Assembly: GCF_001544015.1 (NCBI RefSeq)
Contig: NZ_AP014924.1
Coordinates: 2,356,001-2,420,000 of the forward strand
Reading direction: 5' to 3'
DNA length: 64,000 bases
DNA from: Limnochorda pilosa
GTDB taxonomy: Bacteria > Bacillota > Limnochordia > Limnochordales > Limnochordaceae
Position 1 is the first letter of the stretch; each line of letters begins with the position of its first letter. Below are positions 43,916 through 52,969 of this stretch, piece by piece. The position numbers and the translations under genes were made by a program. The notes beneath the pieces were generated by a model that saw only the letters and a list, made by a program, of their open reading frames with translations, did no database searches and was not told the DNA's origin.

Positions 43916-45421
43916 CTATCTGTTCCGCCTCAGCGGTCCTGGCTTGCGTCGAGCATGGCCTAGATATGCGACGGAGAGGCCAAGATGCAGCACCGTGAAT
44001 GCTGAACCTTTGAGTATGGCTCCCCACACTCCTTCGATCAGTAGGATCTTAGTGACTCCAAAGCTCCCCACGGCAACGACAAGAACCACGCCAACAGCCT
44101 TCCATGGAATGTCCCAGGGAACGGCAGTGCGTCTGGACAGAATCCAGATGACTACTGCGTAGAGGGCGTAGCTCGAGAGGGTAGTAAAGGCTGCGGCCTC
44201 GATACCGTACAAGGGCACGACCAACAGGTTCGCAGCAACGTTAAAGGTGGCTGCTGCCAACGCAGCGACGAGCATGAGCTTCGTCTGCTCGCTCAGTTCG
44301 AGTGACTTGTGCCCCAGAATGGACGCATTCCAGAACACCATGCCCGTCACCACGGGTAAAGCGATGACCCACCCTGGGCGAAAACTCGGCCCGAGAATCA
44401 TTGCCGCCAGGTCTTGCCCGACAAGAGCCAGCCCGGCGATAAGACCGAATCCAAGCAAGAAGTACCACACCGTCATTTCCGAAAGCACGCGTCTCGTTTC
44501 AACGATCTGACCCTCTGCCCACATGCGCATGATAATGGGGAAGGCCGCGAAGGTAACGGGCCCTGATAACAATCCCGAGATGCCCGATACGACGTTGTAT
44601 GTCGCCGAATACAGTCCTACTGCTTGACTGCCCAAGAAGATACTGATCACGTATCGGTCGCCAACAGCTAGCAGTTGGGAGCTGAAGAACCAACCCATCA
44701 TGGGAAGCCCATATCCTACGAACCGCCCAAACTGCTTTCGGATCTCGTGCTGGCTAAGCGCGAAAGAAGGCCGTTCCACTTCGCCTCTGGGAAGCCTCAC
44801 GTGCGCTCGGACCCTCTCAAGGAGGGGTACTGTCATGATCGAAGCGCCAAGCGCAGATCCCCAGAGGAGTAGGTCAATAGCTGGTTGAAAGGCCCAGACC
44901 AACAGGACACTTAGGGAGAGTTTGAGGACGGAGCGACCGACCTCATACAGTCGATACGACTGTGCATCCAAGCTGGCCGGCAGGATCGGAACTAGGACGT
45001 GCCCTAGCGATTCGACAATCAGCCACAATGCTGCAGCAACAGACGCCCGGGCGCCCCATGCCTGTCGCCCGTACACAAGCATGATAGTCGCTACCACAAC
45101 GGCAACGAGCAGCACCGATTTAGCCAGACGTTTGAGCAGGGTGCGGTAAACCTCACCGTGTCCCGTGACATGGAACTCACTGAAGAAGCGGCCCAGCGGT
45201 TGAGCACCCCACTCGGCTACCAGGATCGTTGCAGGTGTCACGATAGCAACGATTAGGCTGTACGTACCATAGTCTTCAGGTGAAAACAGCCTGGTGAATA
45301 TGAACGCCGATAGGAATCCCGTAAGCGCAGGGATGAGTTTCGCCACGAGGTATCCGATGGCATCAACACCAAAGCGTCGTAGAGCTTTCTGCGTCAAGAT
45401 GGTAGAATCGAGGCTCACCAT
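43916..45421 (-). CDS. Wzx-type polysaccharide flippase
   Basis: The 501-residue membrane protein has twelve to fourteen predicted helices and the MOP-superfamily opening IGYLVAKLIPALTGFLSAFI with FTRLFSPEDYGTYSLIVAI, the usual 'LFSPEDYG' of Wzx proteins. Its middle has YGLPMMGWFFSSQLLAVGDR and YVISIFLGSQAVGLYSATYN. It flips lipid-linked repeat units across the membrane for the polymerase. It sits 13 bp after the APS kinase gene, so the two are probably in one transcript. Confidence 0.92.
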   Translation of the reverse strand: MVSLDSTILTQKALRRFGVDAIGYLVAKLIPALTGFLSAFIFTRLFSPEDYGTYSLIVAIVTPATILVAEWGAQPLGRFFSEFHVTGHGEVYRTLLKRLAKSVLLVAVVVATIMLVYGRQAWGARASVAAALWLIVESLGHVLVPILPASLDAQSYRLYEVGRSVLKLSLSVLLVWAFQPAIDLLLWGSALGASIMTVPLLERVRAHVRLPRGEVERPSFALSQHEIRKQFGRFVGYGLPMMGWFFSSQLLAVGDRYVISIFLGSQAVGLYSATYNVVSGISGLLSGPVTFAAFPIIMRMWAEGQIVETRRVLSEMTVWYFLLGFGLIAGLALVGQDLAAMILGPSFRPGWVIALPVVTGMVFWNASILGHKSLELSEQTKLMLVAALAAATFNVAANLLVVPLYGIEAAAFTTLSSYALYAVVIWILSRRTAVPWDIPWKAVGVVLVVAVGSFGVTKILLIEGVWGAILKGSAFTVLHLGLSVAYLGHARRKPGPLRRNR

Positions 45422-45434
45422 TCTTCACGCCTTC

Positions 45435-46415
45435 TCATGACGGGATCCTCTCATGGGCTGGTACAGTATAGACCTGCCCTTCGGCGATTTGGTCCGCCTG
45501 CTCCTGGGTGACGGCCAGGGTGACGGGGAGGGGCCAGAGGAGCCCATCAGCCAAGCGCATGCTCTCAACCACCAGTTCGTAGTCCAGCTTCCGCATGGAG
45601 CCATTGAGAGGGCTCAGGGCGCCGATGCCGATCATCTCCAGGTCGGCCAGCTCCCGCTCGTCGAGTTCCACCTGCACGAGCGCCTGGGCTCGGGCGATGG
45701 CCCGCTCCCGGGCCTCCGTTCCCCCGTGGGGCTCGATCGGCCCCAGGGTGGGGTGACGGCCGCCGTCACCCCCTGGCGCGTGACCGTCCCCGGTGGCCAG
45801 GGTCGCTGAGGCGGCCTCCGGAACACCGTCTCGGCCAGCTGCCAGCAGGGAGACGATGCCGGCCTCGACCGCGGGTCCGTCGCCTGCGGCCTCCAGATAC
45901 CCCCGCCGCTCCAGGAGGCGGATCACCTGGCCTGCGCAGGCTTCGACGCTACCGCGGTCGGTGTGGAGCACCGGGTCGGGGTTCTCGGGGAGCTCGTAGG
46001 GGTCGTTGACGCCCGTGAAGTTCTGAATCTCGCCGGCCATGGCCTTCTTGTAGAGGCCCTTCACGTCGCGCTCGAGGAGCGTCTTCATGGGGGCGGTCAC
46101 GAAGACCTCCAGGAACTCGCCGATCTCCCGCCGGCTGGCCTCCCGGACGACCCGGTAGGGGGAGATGAAGGAGGAGAGACAGACGACTCCGTTCCGGGTG
46201 AGGAGCTTGGTCACGAAGGTGACCCCCTCGATGTTCTTGTCCCGGTCCTCCTTGGAGAAGCCCAGGTCTCGGGTGAGGCTCTGGCGGACCACGTCGCCGT
46301 CGAGCCGCTCGACGAGAGCGCCTCTCTCCTTCAGGATCGCCTCCACCCACTTTGCGACGGTGGTCTTCCCCGCCCCCGAAAGCCCCGTGAACCAGACGGT
46401 CACGCCCCGCTGCAC
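45435..46415 (-). CDS. cysC: APS kinase fused to a truncated ATP-sulfurylase N-terminal domain
   Basis: GTG 46415 (VQRGVTVWFTGLSGAGKTTV) has AAGGAG upstream; GTG 46493 is an alternative that adds 26 residues. Residues 1-175 are APS kinase: GLSGAGKTT, RLDGDVVRQSLTRDLGFSKE, SSFISPYRVVREASR and the lid KKAMAGEIQNFTGVNDPYEL. After a low-complexity linker, ALVQVELDERELADLEMIGI and GALSPLNGSMRKLDYELVVE match the PUA-like N domain of ATP-sulfurylase, which stops after about 85 residues. The catalytic HxxH part is absent. The protein should phosphorylate APS to PAPS but cannot make APS. Its place at the head of the glycan operon suggests PAPS for sulfation, though no sulfotransferase is visible. Confidence 0.88.
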   Translation of the reverse strand: MQRGVTVWFTGLSGAGKTTVAKWVEAILKERGALVERLDGDVVRQSLTRDLGFSKEDRDKNIEGVTFVTKLLTRNGVVCLSSFISPYRVVREASRREIGEFLEVFVTAPMKTLLERDVKGLYKKAMAGEIQNFTGVNDPYELPENPDPVLHTDRGSVEACAGQVIRLLERRGYLEAAGDGPAVEAGIVSLLAAGRDGVPEAASATLATGDGHAPGGDGGRHPTLGPIEPHGGTEARERAIARAQALVQVELDERELADLEMIGIGALSPLNGSMRKLDYELVVESMRLADGLLWPLPVTLAVTQEQADQIAEGQVYTVPAHERIPS

Positions 46416-46784
46416 GACGACGCCCCGCTCCTTCTTGGACTGCGGCTCTTGGTCTTTATCGGTACAGGTTCCTTTGTTTGGAGCGCGCGGCACACAATTT
46501 TAGGTGTTACGGCATGATGCTGGGCTTGTCCTGCTACCGCAAAGTAACGAGTGGACGCCAATCGGCGCCATCCTGCGGGGAGGGTTACCCTTTCCCGGCC
46601 CCACCGCGCGATCCCCCAATGGATAGAACCGCCGATTCGCCCCGGAATTCGCGGTGCGTCCTGCCCATTCATGCCGATTTTCATGGGTCTCTGGCCCGTC
46701 GACATCCAGATCGTTCCAGGGTACACTCCGATACGAGTGCGGTTACACTCTTGTGGTAGCCTTTCCTGCAAAGGGGTGTGCCCG

Positions 46785-47510
46785 GTGATCCACATCGTCC
46801 TCCTGGCCTTCCTCTGCGAGCTGGTGGACTCCACCTTGGGCATGGGCTACGGGACCACCCTCACGCCGCTCCTGCTGCTCCTTGGGTACAGCCCCCTGCA
46901 GGTGGTGCCCGTGGTGCTCCTCTCGGATCTGGTGACGGGCGTGGCCGCCGCCTTCTTCCACCACCGGCTGGGCAACTCGGACTTCCGTCTCGGCTCCCAG
47001 GACCTGAAGGTGGGCCTGGTCTTCGCGGGCTCGGGGGCGGTGGCCGCGGTGGCCGCCATCGTCCTGGCGGTGAAGGTGCCCGAGTTCTGGCTCACGCTGT
47101 ACATCGGCGCAATGGTCACCCTCATCAGGGTGCGGATCCTCTTGATGGGCAACCGCCAGATCTCCTTCTCGTGGCCCCGCATCATTGGTATCGGCCTCTT
47201 GGCCGCCTTCAACAAGGGTCTGAGCGGGGGCGGGTACGGGCCGCTGGTAACGGGCGGGCAGCTCCTTTCCGGCCAGGCCCGGAACGCGGTGGGGATCACC
47301 TCGCTGGCCGAGGCCGCCATCTGCCTGGTGGCGGTGGTGGGGTATGCCCTCAGCGGCGCCGCCCCCGACCTCGCCCTCGCCCCGTACCTCCTCTTCGGGG
47401 CGCTCCTCTCCACGCCCGTCTCGGCCATGATCGTGCGGGAGCTGCCTCTGAGGGAGTTCCGCCGCTTCGTGGGGGCGGCCACACCTTCGCCCTGGGCGTG
47501 CTCATGCTGA
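46785..47510 (+). CDS. TauE/SafE-family sulfite/anion exporter, C terminus frameshifted
   Basis: GTG 46785 with AAGGGGTG upstream gives 241 residues and about eight helices. Signature regions are LAFLCELVDSTLGMGYGTTL, SPLQVVPVVLLSDLVTGVAA, FNKGLSGGGYGPLVTGGQLL and NAVGITSLAEAAICLVAVVG. TauE proteins export sulfite or related anions. A frameshift near 47482 changes the last residues from the expected FALGVLMLSKLW, which appears in the next frame and in the partial copy at 48640, to SPWACSC. The loss is small, so function may persist. It is divergent from the APS kinase gene and convergent with the SLC13 fragment. Confidence 0.85.
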   Translation: MIHIVLLAFLCELVDSTLGMGYGTTLTPLLLLLGYSPLQVVPVVLLSDLVTGVAAAFFHHRLGNSDFRLGSQDLKVGLVFAGSGAVAAVAAIVLAVKVPEFWLTLYIGAMVTLIRVRILLMGNRQISFSWPRIIGIGLLAAFNKGLSGGGYGPLVTGGQLLSGQARNAVGITSLAEAAICLVAVVGYALSGAAPDLALAPYLLFGALLSTPVSAMIVRELPLREFRRFVGAATPSPWACSC

Positions 47511-47803
47511 GCAAGCTGTGGTGAGGGCTCACCGGATCCCCGCCAGCGGCCAGTAGGTGAGCGCCACCAGGAGGAAGACACCTAAGGCCATCAGGCTCAG
47601 CAGGACCCCGGCCCGCACCGAGTCGGCGATGGAGTAGTAGCCCGAGGAGTAGGCGATGGCGTTGGGCGGGGTCCCCATGGGGAACATGAAGGCGAGCCCC
47701 CCGGCCAGGGCGGTCACCAGGGTGGTGAGCACCGGGTTCACCCCCAGCACCGCCCCCCAGTTGTAGGCCAGGGGCAGCACCGTGGCCACCGCCGCCACGT
47801 TGC
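47490..47803. repeat. Direct repeat A (TauE 3' end plus SLC13 3' end)
   Basis: This stretch is nearly identical to 48644-48956, with one indel and few substitutions. It contains the convergent ends of the TauE and SLC13 genes. The 1.15 kb between the copies holds the rest of SLC13 copy 1, the DUF433/DUF5615 pair and a TauE remnant. Confidence 0.85.
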
Positions 47804-47990
47804 TCACCATCTCCGAGAGGCCCATGGTCATCAGGGCCACCAAGAGCACGAAGAGCATGGGCGGAACCTCCAGCCCCCCGAGGAAGGTGGCCGCCGCCCA
47901 GCGGGCCACCCCCGTCTGGGTCTGGTCCATCCGCGCCCCGGGGGATGCCCCTTGGGTTCTAGCTGCTTTCCTGGACCGCATCGCGTGCAC
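47529..47990 (-). pseudogene. SLC13/DASS-type anion transporter, C-terminal fragment (copy 1)
   Basis: The frame encodes about 130 residues of the transporter's last helices: EVPPMLFVLLVALMTMGLSE, NVAAVATVLPLAYNWGAVLG, LAFMFPMGTPPNAIAYSSGY and VLLSLMALGVFLLVALTYW. The GTPPNAIAY motif is the second sodium/substrate loop. The N-terminal two thirds are missing; sequence to the right belongs to a toxin-antitoxin module. It could once have carried sulfate or dicarboxylates. Confidence 0.82.
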
Positions 47991-48058
47991 CAGCTTATAA
48001 TCGTACCGTGAGGCGCAGTGCCACCTATGCGAAGACGTCCCTTCCTGGGGGTAGAGCG

Positions 48059-48289
48059 ATGGACTGGCGCGATAGGATCGTCGTCGACCCGACGATCCTG
48101 GTCGGGAAGCCCGTCATCAAGGGTACACGGATTGCCGTAGAGTTCGTCATCGACCTCCTCGCCAACGGTTGGAGCGAGAACGATATCCTTACCAACTACC
48201 CGGGCCTGGCACCCGAGGACGTGCGAGCTTGCCTGGCCTACGCGAGCGAGGCTCTGAGGGAAGAGCACGTTTACCCTATAGGGCGGTAG
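48059..48289 (+). CDS. DUF433-family antitoxin
   Basis: The 76-residue protein starts at ATG 48059 and follows the DUF433 pattern exactly: RIVVDPTILVGKPVIKGTRI, AVEFVIDLLANGWSENDILT, NYPGLAPEDVRACLAYASE. Such proteins carry a winged-helix-like fold and pair with DUF5615 PIN-like toxins. The partner begins one base after this stop, at 48291, but is truncated. The antitoxin is intact. Confidence 0.9.
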   Translation: MDWRDRIVVDPTILVGKPVIKGTRIAVEFVIDLLANGWSENDILTNYPGLAPEDVRACLAYASEALREEHVYPIGR

Positions 48290-48290
48290 C

Positions 48291-48407
48291 ATGCGGTTCC
48301 TGGCGGACGAGAACTTTCCTGCCTCGTGCGTCTTGGCTCTTCGGAACGCCGGCCTCGACGTTGCATGGGTGCGAACCGAGAACCCCGGGGATCCGGTTGA
48401 AGCATGA
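48291..48407 (+). pseudogene. DUF5615 PIN-like toxin, truncated to 38 codons
   Basis: MRFLADENFPASCVLALRNA followed by GLDVAWVRTENPGDPVEA is the N-terminal third of a DUF5615 protein, with the first PIN-type aspartate (LADEN). A stop at 48405 ends it where about 75 more residues are expected, and no continuation is seen in other frames; the following sequence is unrelated. The nuclease is therefore inactive. Confidence 0.85.
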
Positions 48408-48571
48408 GGAGACTCCCCACGGAACAGTCCTGAAGCCAGTCTGCGATCCGAAGCGCACCACCCACAGCCGAAATCGCTCGCCTCAGGACTGACCTGGCGA
48501 ACGAGAGCGTCCCGATCGACGACCGGGACGCCGCTGAAGCGTTCTTGACAAAGTGCCGCGGCTTCCGGAAC

Positions 48572-48677
48572 GATGGCCCGGAACGCGGTGGAGACCGCTT
48601 CGCTCGCCGAGGCGGCCATCTCCCTGGAGGCGGTCCCCTTCATCCTGGGCGTGCTCATGCTGAGCAAGCTCTGGTGA
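48572..48677 (+). pseudogene. TauE 3' remnant (copy 2)
   Basis: ARNAVETASLAEAAISLEAV followed by PFILGVLMLSKLW and stop corresponds to two separate parts of the TauE gene at 46785, joined by a deletion. It ends like the full gene should have ended, which confirms the frameshift in copy 1. Confidence 0.8.
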
Positions 48678-48956
48678 GGGCTCACCGGATCCCCGCCACC
48701 GGCCAGTAGGTGAGGGCCACCAGGAGGAAGATCCCCAGGGCCATCAGGCTCAGCAGGACGCCGGCCCGCACCGAGTCGGCGACGGAGTAGTAGCCCGAGG
48801 GGTAGGCGATGGCGTTGGGCGGGGTCCCCATGGGGAACATGAAGGCGAGCCCCCCGGCCAGGGCGGTCACCAGGGTGGTGAGCACCGGGTTCACCCCCAG
48901 CACCGCCCCCCAGCTGTAGGCCAGGGGCAGCACCGTGGCCATCGCCGCCACGTTGC
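48644..48956. repeat. Direct repeat B (TauE 3' end plus SLC13 3' end)
   Basis: Second copy of the repeat at 47490-47803. Its right border is the point where the two halves of SLC13 copy 2 are joined. Confidence 0.85.
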
Positions 48957-49491
48957 GGCGAAGGAGCCCCAGGGTCATCCGGTCGCCCAGCCCCGTGCGC
49001 TGGAGCCCGGCCGAGAGCATCAGCGCGCCCAGGATGAAGAAGACCGCCTTGTTCCCGAAGAGGGCGAAGGCCCGCTCCGCCGGAAGCGCCCCCAGGAGGG
49101 GCACCAGCGCCATCCCTAACAGCCCCGTCACCGGCGCCGGCAGGAGGTTCGTCACCCAGAGGGTGACCGCCGCTACGAAGGCGACCACCGCCCGCTGGCC
49201 CTCCAGGGTTAGCCCTTCGGGCGTGGGCAGGAGCAGGATGACCAGCGCCGCGCCGAGCCCCGCCGCCGCCAGCACGGGCTTGAGGCGGGCCCGGAGGGGG
49301 CGGGCCGGCGACTGAACCTGCGCGTCGCCGGCGCCTTCCTCGAAGGTTACTGAAGGCCGGGGCACCCCGTCAACTCGAGAGGCCACGGGCCGTCCCACGA
49401 CCTGCGCCGGATTCTGATCGCTCACCGCAATCCTTCCATCCACCTGAGCTGTCTGACCCACCTGCCGGCCCCACCGGATCTCCACATCCAA
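48682..49491 (-). pseudogene. SLC13/DASS-type anion transporter with large internal deletion (copy 2)
   Basis: The frame is open for 269 residues but joins the N-terminal third (LEGQRAVVAFVAAVTLWVTN, LPAPVTGLLGMALVPLLGAL, FFILGALMLSAGLQRTGLGD) directly to the last helices (NVAAMATVLPLAYSWGAVLG, MFPMGTPPNAIAYPSGYYS). About 200 central residues, including the first NAT/SNT motif, are missing. The join falls exactly at the edge of the direct repeat, so recombination between two copies produced it. A working transporter is unlikely. Confidence 0.82.
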
Positions 49492-49508
49492 ACGGTTCTA
49501 TGAGGCCC

Positions 49509-49531
49509 TGAGGGTGAAAGGTGAACCCTCA
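49509..49531 (-). terminator. Hairpin at the end of fcl copy 2
   Basis: TGAGGGT (49509-49515) and ACCCTCA (49525-49531) form a 7-bp stem with a 9-base loop that includes the fcl stop codon. There is no U-tract downstream on the minus strand, so termination would be weak or Rho-dependent. Confidence 0.45.
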
Positions 49532-50494
49532 CGCCGAAGGCCCCGGGCGCGCGGTGGCGTTGGCCAAGAACCACTGGTAGGTGTGGCGTATGCCCTCCTC
49601 GAGGGGGATGCGCGCCCGCCAGCCGAGGCGGTGGATCCGGCTCACATCGAGCAGCTTTCGGGGCATCCCGTCCGGCTTCGTGGCGTCGAAAGCCAGATCT
49701 CCCTGGTAACCCACCACACGCCCGATCAGTTCCGCCAGTTCACGGATGGAGACATCCTCCCCGACTCCCACGTTGATCGGGATCGCGTCGTCGTACCGGT
49801 CCATCAGGAAGAGGCACGCCTCCGCCAGGTCGTCCACGTGCAGAAACTCACGCCTCGGCTCCCCCGTCCCCCACACCTCCACGGCTGGGCTCCCACTGAC
49901 CTTCGCCTCATGGGTCTTGCGCAGGAGCGCCGCGAGGACGTGGCTCGTCTCCAGGTCGAAGTTGTCTCCCGGTCCGTACAGATTCGTGGGCATGGCAGAG
50001 ATGAAGCGGTCGCCGTACTGCCGCCGGTAAGCGTTCACCAGTTCGATGCCTGCGATCTTGGCGATGGCGTAGGGCTGGTTGGTGGGTTCCAGCAGCCCCG
50101 TGAGGAGGTACTCCTCTTTGATAGGCTGCGGTGCGACGCGCGGGTAGATGCAGCTCGATCCGAGGAAGAGCAGCTTCTTCACCTGGTGATCGTGGGCGGC
50201 GCGGATGACGTTGAGCTCGATCTCGAGGTTGGTCTGGAGGAAGTCCACCGGATAGGTGTTGTTGGCCCAGATCCCGCCCACTCTGGCCGCAGCCACGTAG
50301 ATGTACTCAGGGCGCTGCGCCGCGAAGAAGGCGTCCACCGCCCGGCGATCGGTGAGATCCAGCTCCTGCCGCGTGCGGGTGAGGATGTTTCGGTACCCGC
50401 GGTGCTTCAGGGCTCGAACGATCGCGCTTCCCACCAGGCCCCGGTGGCCGGCCACGTAGATCCGCGCGTCAAGAGGCACGCCGAACTCAGACAC
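49529..50494 (-). CDS. fcl: GDP-L-fucose synthase, copy 2
   Basis: GTG 50494 overlaps the gmd stop (GTGTCTGA), giving 321 residues and strict coupling. The motifs are as in copy 1: [60 protein letters not shown] and [20 protein letters not shown]. The two copies are highly similar over their whole length, with differences mostly conservative. Together with gmd it makes GDP-L-fucose for the glycan. Confidence 0.96.
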   Translation of the reverse strand: MSEFGVPLDARIYVAGHRGLVGSAIVRALKHRGYRNILTRTRQELDLTDRRAVDAFFAAQRPEYIYVAAARVGGIWANNTYPVDFLQTNLEIELNVIRAAHDHQVKKLLFLGSSCIYPRVAPQPIKEEYLLTGLLEPTNQPYAIAKIAGIELVNAYRRQYGDRFISAMPTNLYGPGDNFDLETSHVLAALLRKTHEAKVSGSPAVEVWGTGEPRREFLHVDDLAEACLFLMDRYDDAIPINVGVGEDVSIRELAELIGRVVGYQGDLAFDATKPDGMPRKLLDVSRIHRLGWRARIPLEEGIRHTYQWFLANATARPGPSA

Positions 50495-51533
50495 TGGCGG
50501 CCCCCCTGAGCGGCACTTCGTGCCCGTTCTCACGGAGAACCCGTTCCTGCTCCGCCAGGCGCAGGTCATGCTCGACCATGCGTTCGATGAGACCTTCAAA
50601 GGTCACGGTCGGATGCCAGCCCAGCTTCTCACGTGCCTTGGTGGCGTCTCCGCAGAGCGCATCGACCTCTGCTGGGCGGAAGTAACGCGGGTCGATCTCG
50701 ACGTACTTCTTCCAGTCCAGGTCCAGACGGGCAAAGACTTGCTCCACGAACTCCCGCACCGAATGCATTTCGCCGGTGGCGATCACGAAATCGTCGGACT
50801 CCTCCTGCTGGAGCATGAGCCACATGGCTTCGACGTAGTCCGCAGCGTAGCCCCAGTCGCGCCTGGCGTCCAGGTTACCGAGGAAGAGTTTCTCCTGGAG
50901 GCCCAGCTTGATCCGGGTGGCGGCCCGCGTGATCTTTCGCGTCACGAAGGTCTCGCCTCGCCGCTCGGACTCGTGGTTGAAAAGGATCCCGTTGCAGGCG
51001 AAGAGCCCGTACGCCTCCCGGTAGTTCACCGTCTGCCAGTACGCGTAGACCTTGGCCGCGGCATACGGAGAGCGGGGATAGAAGGGCGTCGTCTCGGACT
51101 GAGGAGGCGGCGAGGCGCCGAACATCTCCGAAGAGCCGGCCTGGTAGAGCCGTACCTCCCGCCCTGTTTCCCGGTACGAGCGGACCGTTTCCAGCAACCG
51201 CAGTGTTCCCAGCCCGACCACGTCCACGGTGTACTCGGGCTCCTCGAAGGAGACCTTGACGTGGGACTGGGCGCCCAGGTTGTAGATCTCGTCCGGCTGC
51301 ACCCGCTCTAGGATGTACCGAAGGCCGCTGCCGTCGGTCAGATCCCCGTAATGAAGGAAGAGGCGCGCGTCGGGGTCGTGCGGGTCCTGGTACAGGTGGT
51401 CGATGCGGTCCGTGTTGAAGGAGCTTGTCCGGCGGATGATGCCGTGGACTTCGTAGCCCTTGCCGAGCAGGAACTCCGCGAGAAACGAACCGTCCTGACC
51501 GGTGATGCCCGTGATGAGGGCCTTCTTTCTCAT
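50487..51533 (-). CDS. gmd: GDP-mannose 4,6-dehydratase, copy 2 (intact)
   Basis: ATG 51533 ([20 protein letters not shown]) has GGAAGG nine bases upstream and the frame ends with a normal TGA. The 348-residue enzyme has [60 protein letters not shown] and [20 protein letters not shown]. It forms GDP-4-keto-6-deoxymannose, the substrate of the coupled fcl. Since copy 1 lacks standard start and stop codons, this copy is likely to be the active one. Confidence 0.96.
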   Translation of the reverse strand: MRKKALITGITGQDGSFLAEFLLGKGYEVHGIIRRTSSFNTDRIDHLYQDPHDPDARLFLHYGDLTDGSGLRYILERVQPDEIYNLGAQSHVKVSFEEPEYTVDVVGLGTLRLLETVRSYRETGREVRLYQAGSSEMFGASPPPQSETTPFYPRSPYAAAKVYAYWQTVNYREAYGLFACNGILFNHESERRGETFVTRKITRAATRIKLGLQEKLFLGNLDARRDWGYAADYVEAMWLMLQQEESDDFVIATGEMHSVREFVEQVFARLDLDWKKYVEIDPRYFRPAEVDALCGDATKAREKLGWHPTVTFEGLIERMVEHDLRLAEQERVLRENGHEVPLRGAASV

Positions 51534-51719
51534 GAGAGACCCGTCCTTCCTGTTCCGAGGGTGCGTGTCCACCTCAACTGAAGCACCGGCGGCAGCTCAG
51601 AGCGGAAGGAGCCCTCCCGCTCCTCGGTTTCCCTCCGCGCCCTCGCCGCGTGCCACGGAGCCGCCGGCGCGCCATCGCCTCGTACCGTTCCATCGGTCAC
51701 CGCAGCTGCCTGCCGCCCC
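51534..51719. other. Intergenic region upstream of gmd copy 2
   Basis: No gene is visible. It should hold the promoter of gmd-fcl copy 2, but I find no strong -35/-10 pair. Confidence 0.35.
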
Positions 51720-51968
51720 TCAATCCAGGTACCCCAGGTTCTTCAGGCGCTTGCGGATGACCTCGATCTCCTCCTGGCTGAGGCCCTCCTCCTCCCGGAA
51801 GGCGGCCGGGGGCGGCTCGGGCCGCTCCTCCCCGCCGGCCGAGGCCGCGAGGTCCCGCAGGACGTAGATGATGAACTCGGTGACGCTGCGGAACCCTGTC
51901 CCCTCCACGATCTGCTGGAGCCGGCGGTAGAGCGGCCGGGGGATCTTGATGGTCACGTCGTCGGTCAT
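51720..51968 (-). CDS. Ribbon-helix-helix (CopG-like) small protein
   Basis: The 82-residue protein opens TDDVTIKIPRPLYRRLQQIV, the ribbon and first helix of a CopG/RHH fold, followed by GFRSVTEFIIYVLRDLAASA, the second helix. A proline-glutamate linker and EEIEVIRKRLKNLGYLD end it; that ending resembles the C termini of alkaline-phosphatase-superfamily partners (RLRALGYL type). Its ATG overlaps the stop of the PHP gene (ATGA at 51965-51968). It may regulate its own operon. Confidence 0.8.
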   Translation of the reverse strand: MTDDVTIKIPRPLYRRLQQIVEGTGFRSVTEFIIYVLRDLAASAGGEERPEPPPAAFREEEGLSQEEIEVIRKRLKNLGYLD

Positions 51969-52946
51969 GGGTGGCTCTCCTCCGGGGCGGCCGGTCCGGG
52001 GCCGCCCGGCGCTCCGTTCCGGGTCGTGCCTGCCTGGGCGGAGTCCGGTCGGGTAGAAGCTGCCTGGGCAGCTTCCCCACGGGCCCGCCCCATTCCTTCG
52101 ATGGCCGCCTTCAGCCCCTCCACGTACCCGTACGGCAGGCGGATCCGGCCCATCATGGGCTCGTCCGCGTTCTCGCCGCGGCAGTCGGACCCGCCGGTCA
52201 CCACTAGGCCCAGTCCTCGGCCAGCTCCCGGTAGTGGCGCACCATCGCCTCGGTGTGGCGGGGGTAGAAGACCTCGACCCCCATCAGGCCCGCCCGGGCC
52301 AGGCGCTCCATGAAGGCGTCCGGGAGCGGGTCGTCCTCGGCCCGGAAGCGCCCGGGGTGGGCGAGCACGGGCACGCCGCCGGCCGAGCGGATGAGGTCGA
52401 TCCCCTCCTCGGGGGTGAGCTTGTAGCGCTCGACGTACGCCCGGCCGCCCACGGCGATGTACTCTTCGGTGAACGCCTCGGAAACCTGCTGGATGTACCC
52501 GGTCTCCACCATCGCCCGGGCCACGTGGGGCCGGCCCACGTTCTCGTTCCCGGGCAGCTCCTGCACCCGCTCCCAGCGGATGGCCACGCCCATCGCGTTC
52601 AGCTTCTCGACCATCCGCCGGGCCCGGCCGAGGGGGGCGTCCAGCACCAGGAGAATCCGCTCCCGGAAGGCCCCGTCCTCGGGATCCACCCCGTAGCCGA
52701 GGATATGGATCTCCTTCTCGCCCTCCAGGCACCGCCGACCTCCACCTCCACTGCAACGCCTCCGACGCGTCCGACGCCCCCGCCCGGATGGTGCAGCGCG
52801 CCCACGCCATGGGCTTCCTGTGCCTCGCCCTGGCAGACCACGACACCGTGGGCCGGCTGGCCGAGGCGGCGGCGGAGACGGCTCGGCTCGGGGTGGAGCT
52901 CATCCCGGCCGTGGAGCTCTCGTGGGTGGTCGCGGTGTACGGGCAT
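51965..52946 (-). pseudogene. PHP-domain phosphoesterase (TrpH/YciV-like), broken by an internal inversion and a frameshift
   Basis: The gene should start at ATG 52946 with AAGGAG nine bases upstream. Codons 7 to about 69 (HLHCNASD, LADHDTVGRL, IPAVELSW) are present but on the plus strand at 52741-52927. Past 52730 the minus strand resumes with EGEKEIHILGYGVDPEDGAF, NVGRPHVARAMVETGYIQ and GGVPVLAHPGRF. A one-base loss near 52205 then creates a stop before LVVTGGSDCRGENADEPMMG, the last metal motif. Relatives hydrolyse 3',5'-nucleoside bisphosphates such as PAP, the by-product of PAPS use. The present gene cannot make the enzyme. Confidence 0.88.
52730..52937. repeat. Inverted 187-bp segment with 10-11-bp inverted repeats at its borders
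   Basis: CACCGCCGACC at 52730-52740 and GGTCGCGGTG at 52928-52937 are inverted repeats that differ by one base. Flipping 52741-52927 restores the PHP reading frame from ATG 52946 into the metal motif (M-P-V-H-R-D-L-H-L-H). The distal junction would still be off by one base. Confidence 0.7.
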
Positions 52947-52969
52947 GGGCGGGTCTCCTTTGCAGGGTC

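Noticed and set aside
47510-47535. Terminator hairpin between TauE and SLC13
   Set aside because: GGTGAG-GG-CTCACC is palindromic because both convergent genes end in GGTGA. The two-base loop cannot form a good hairpin.
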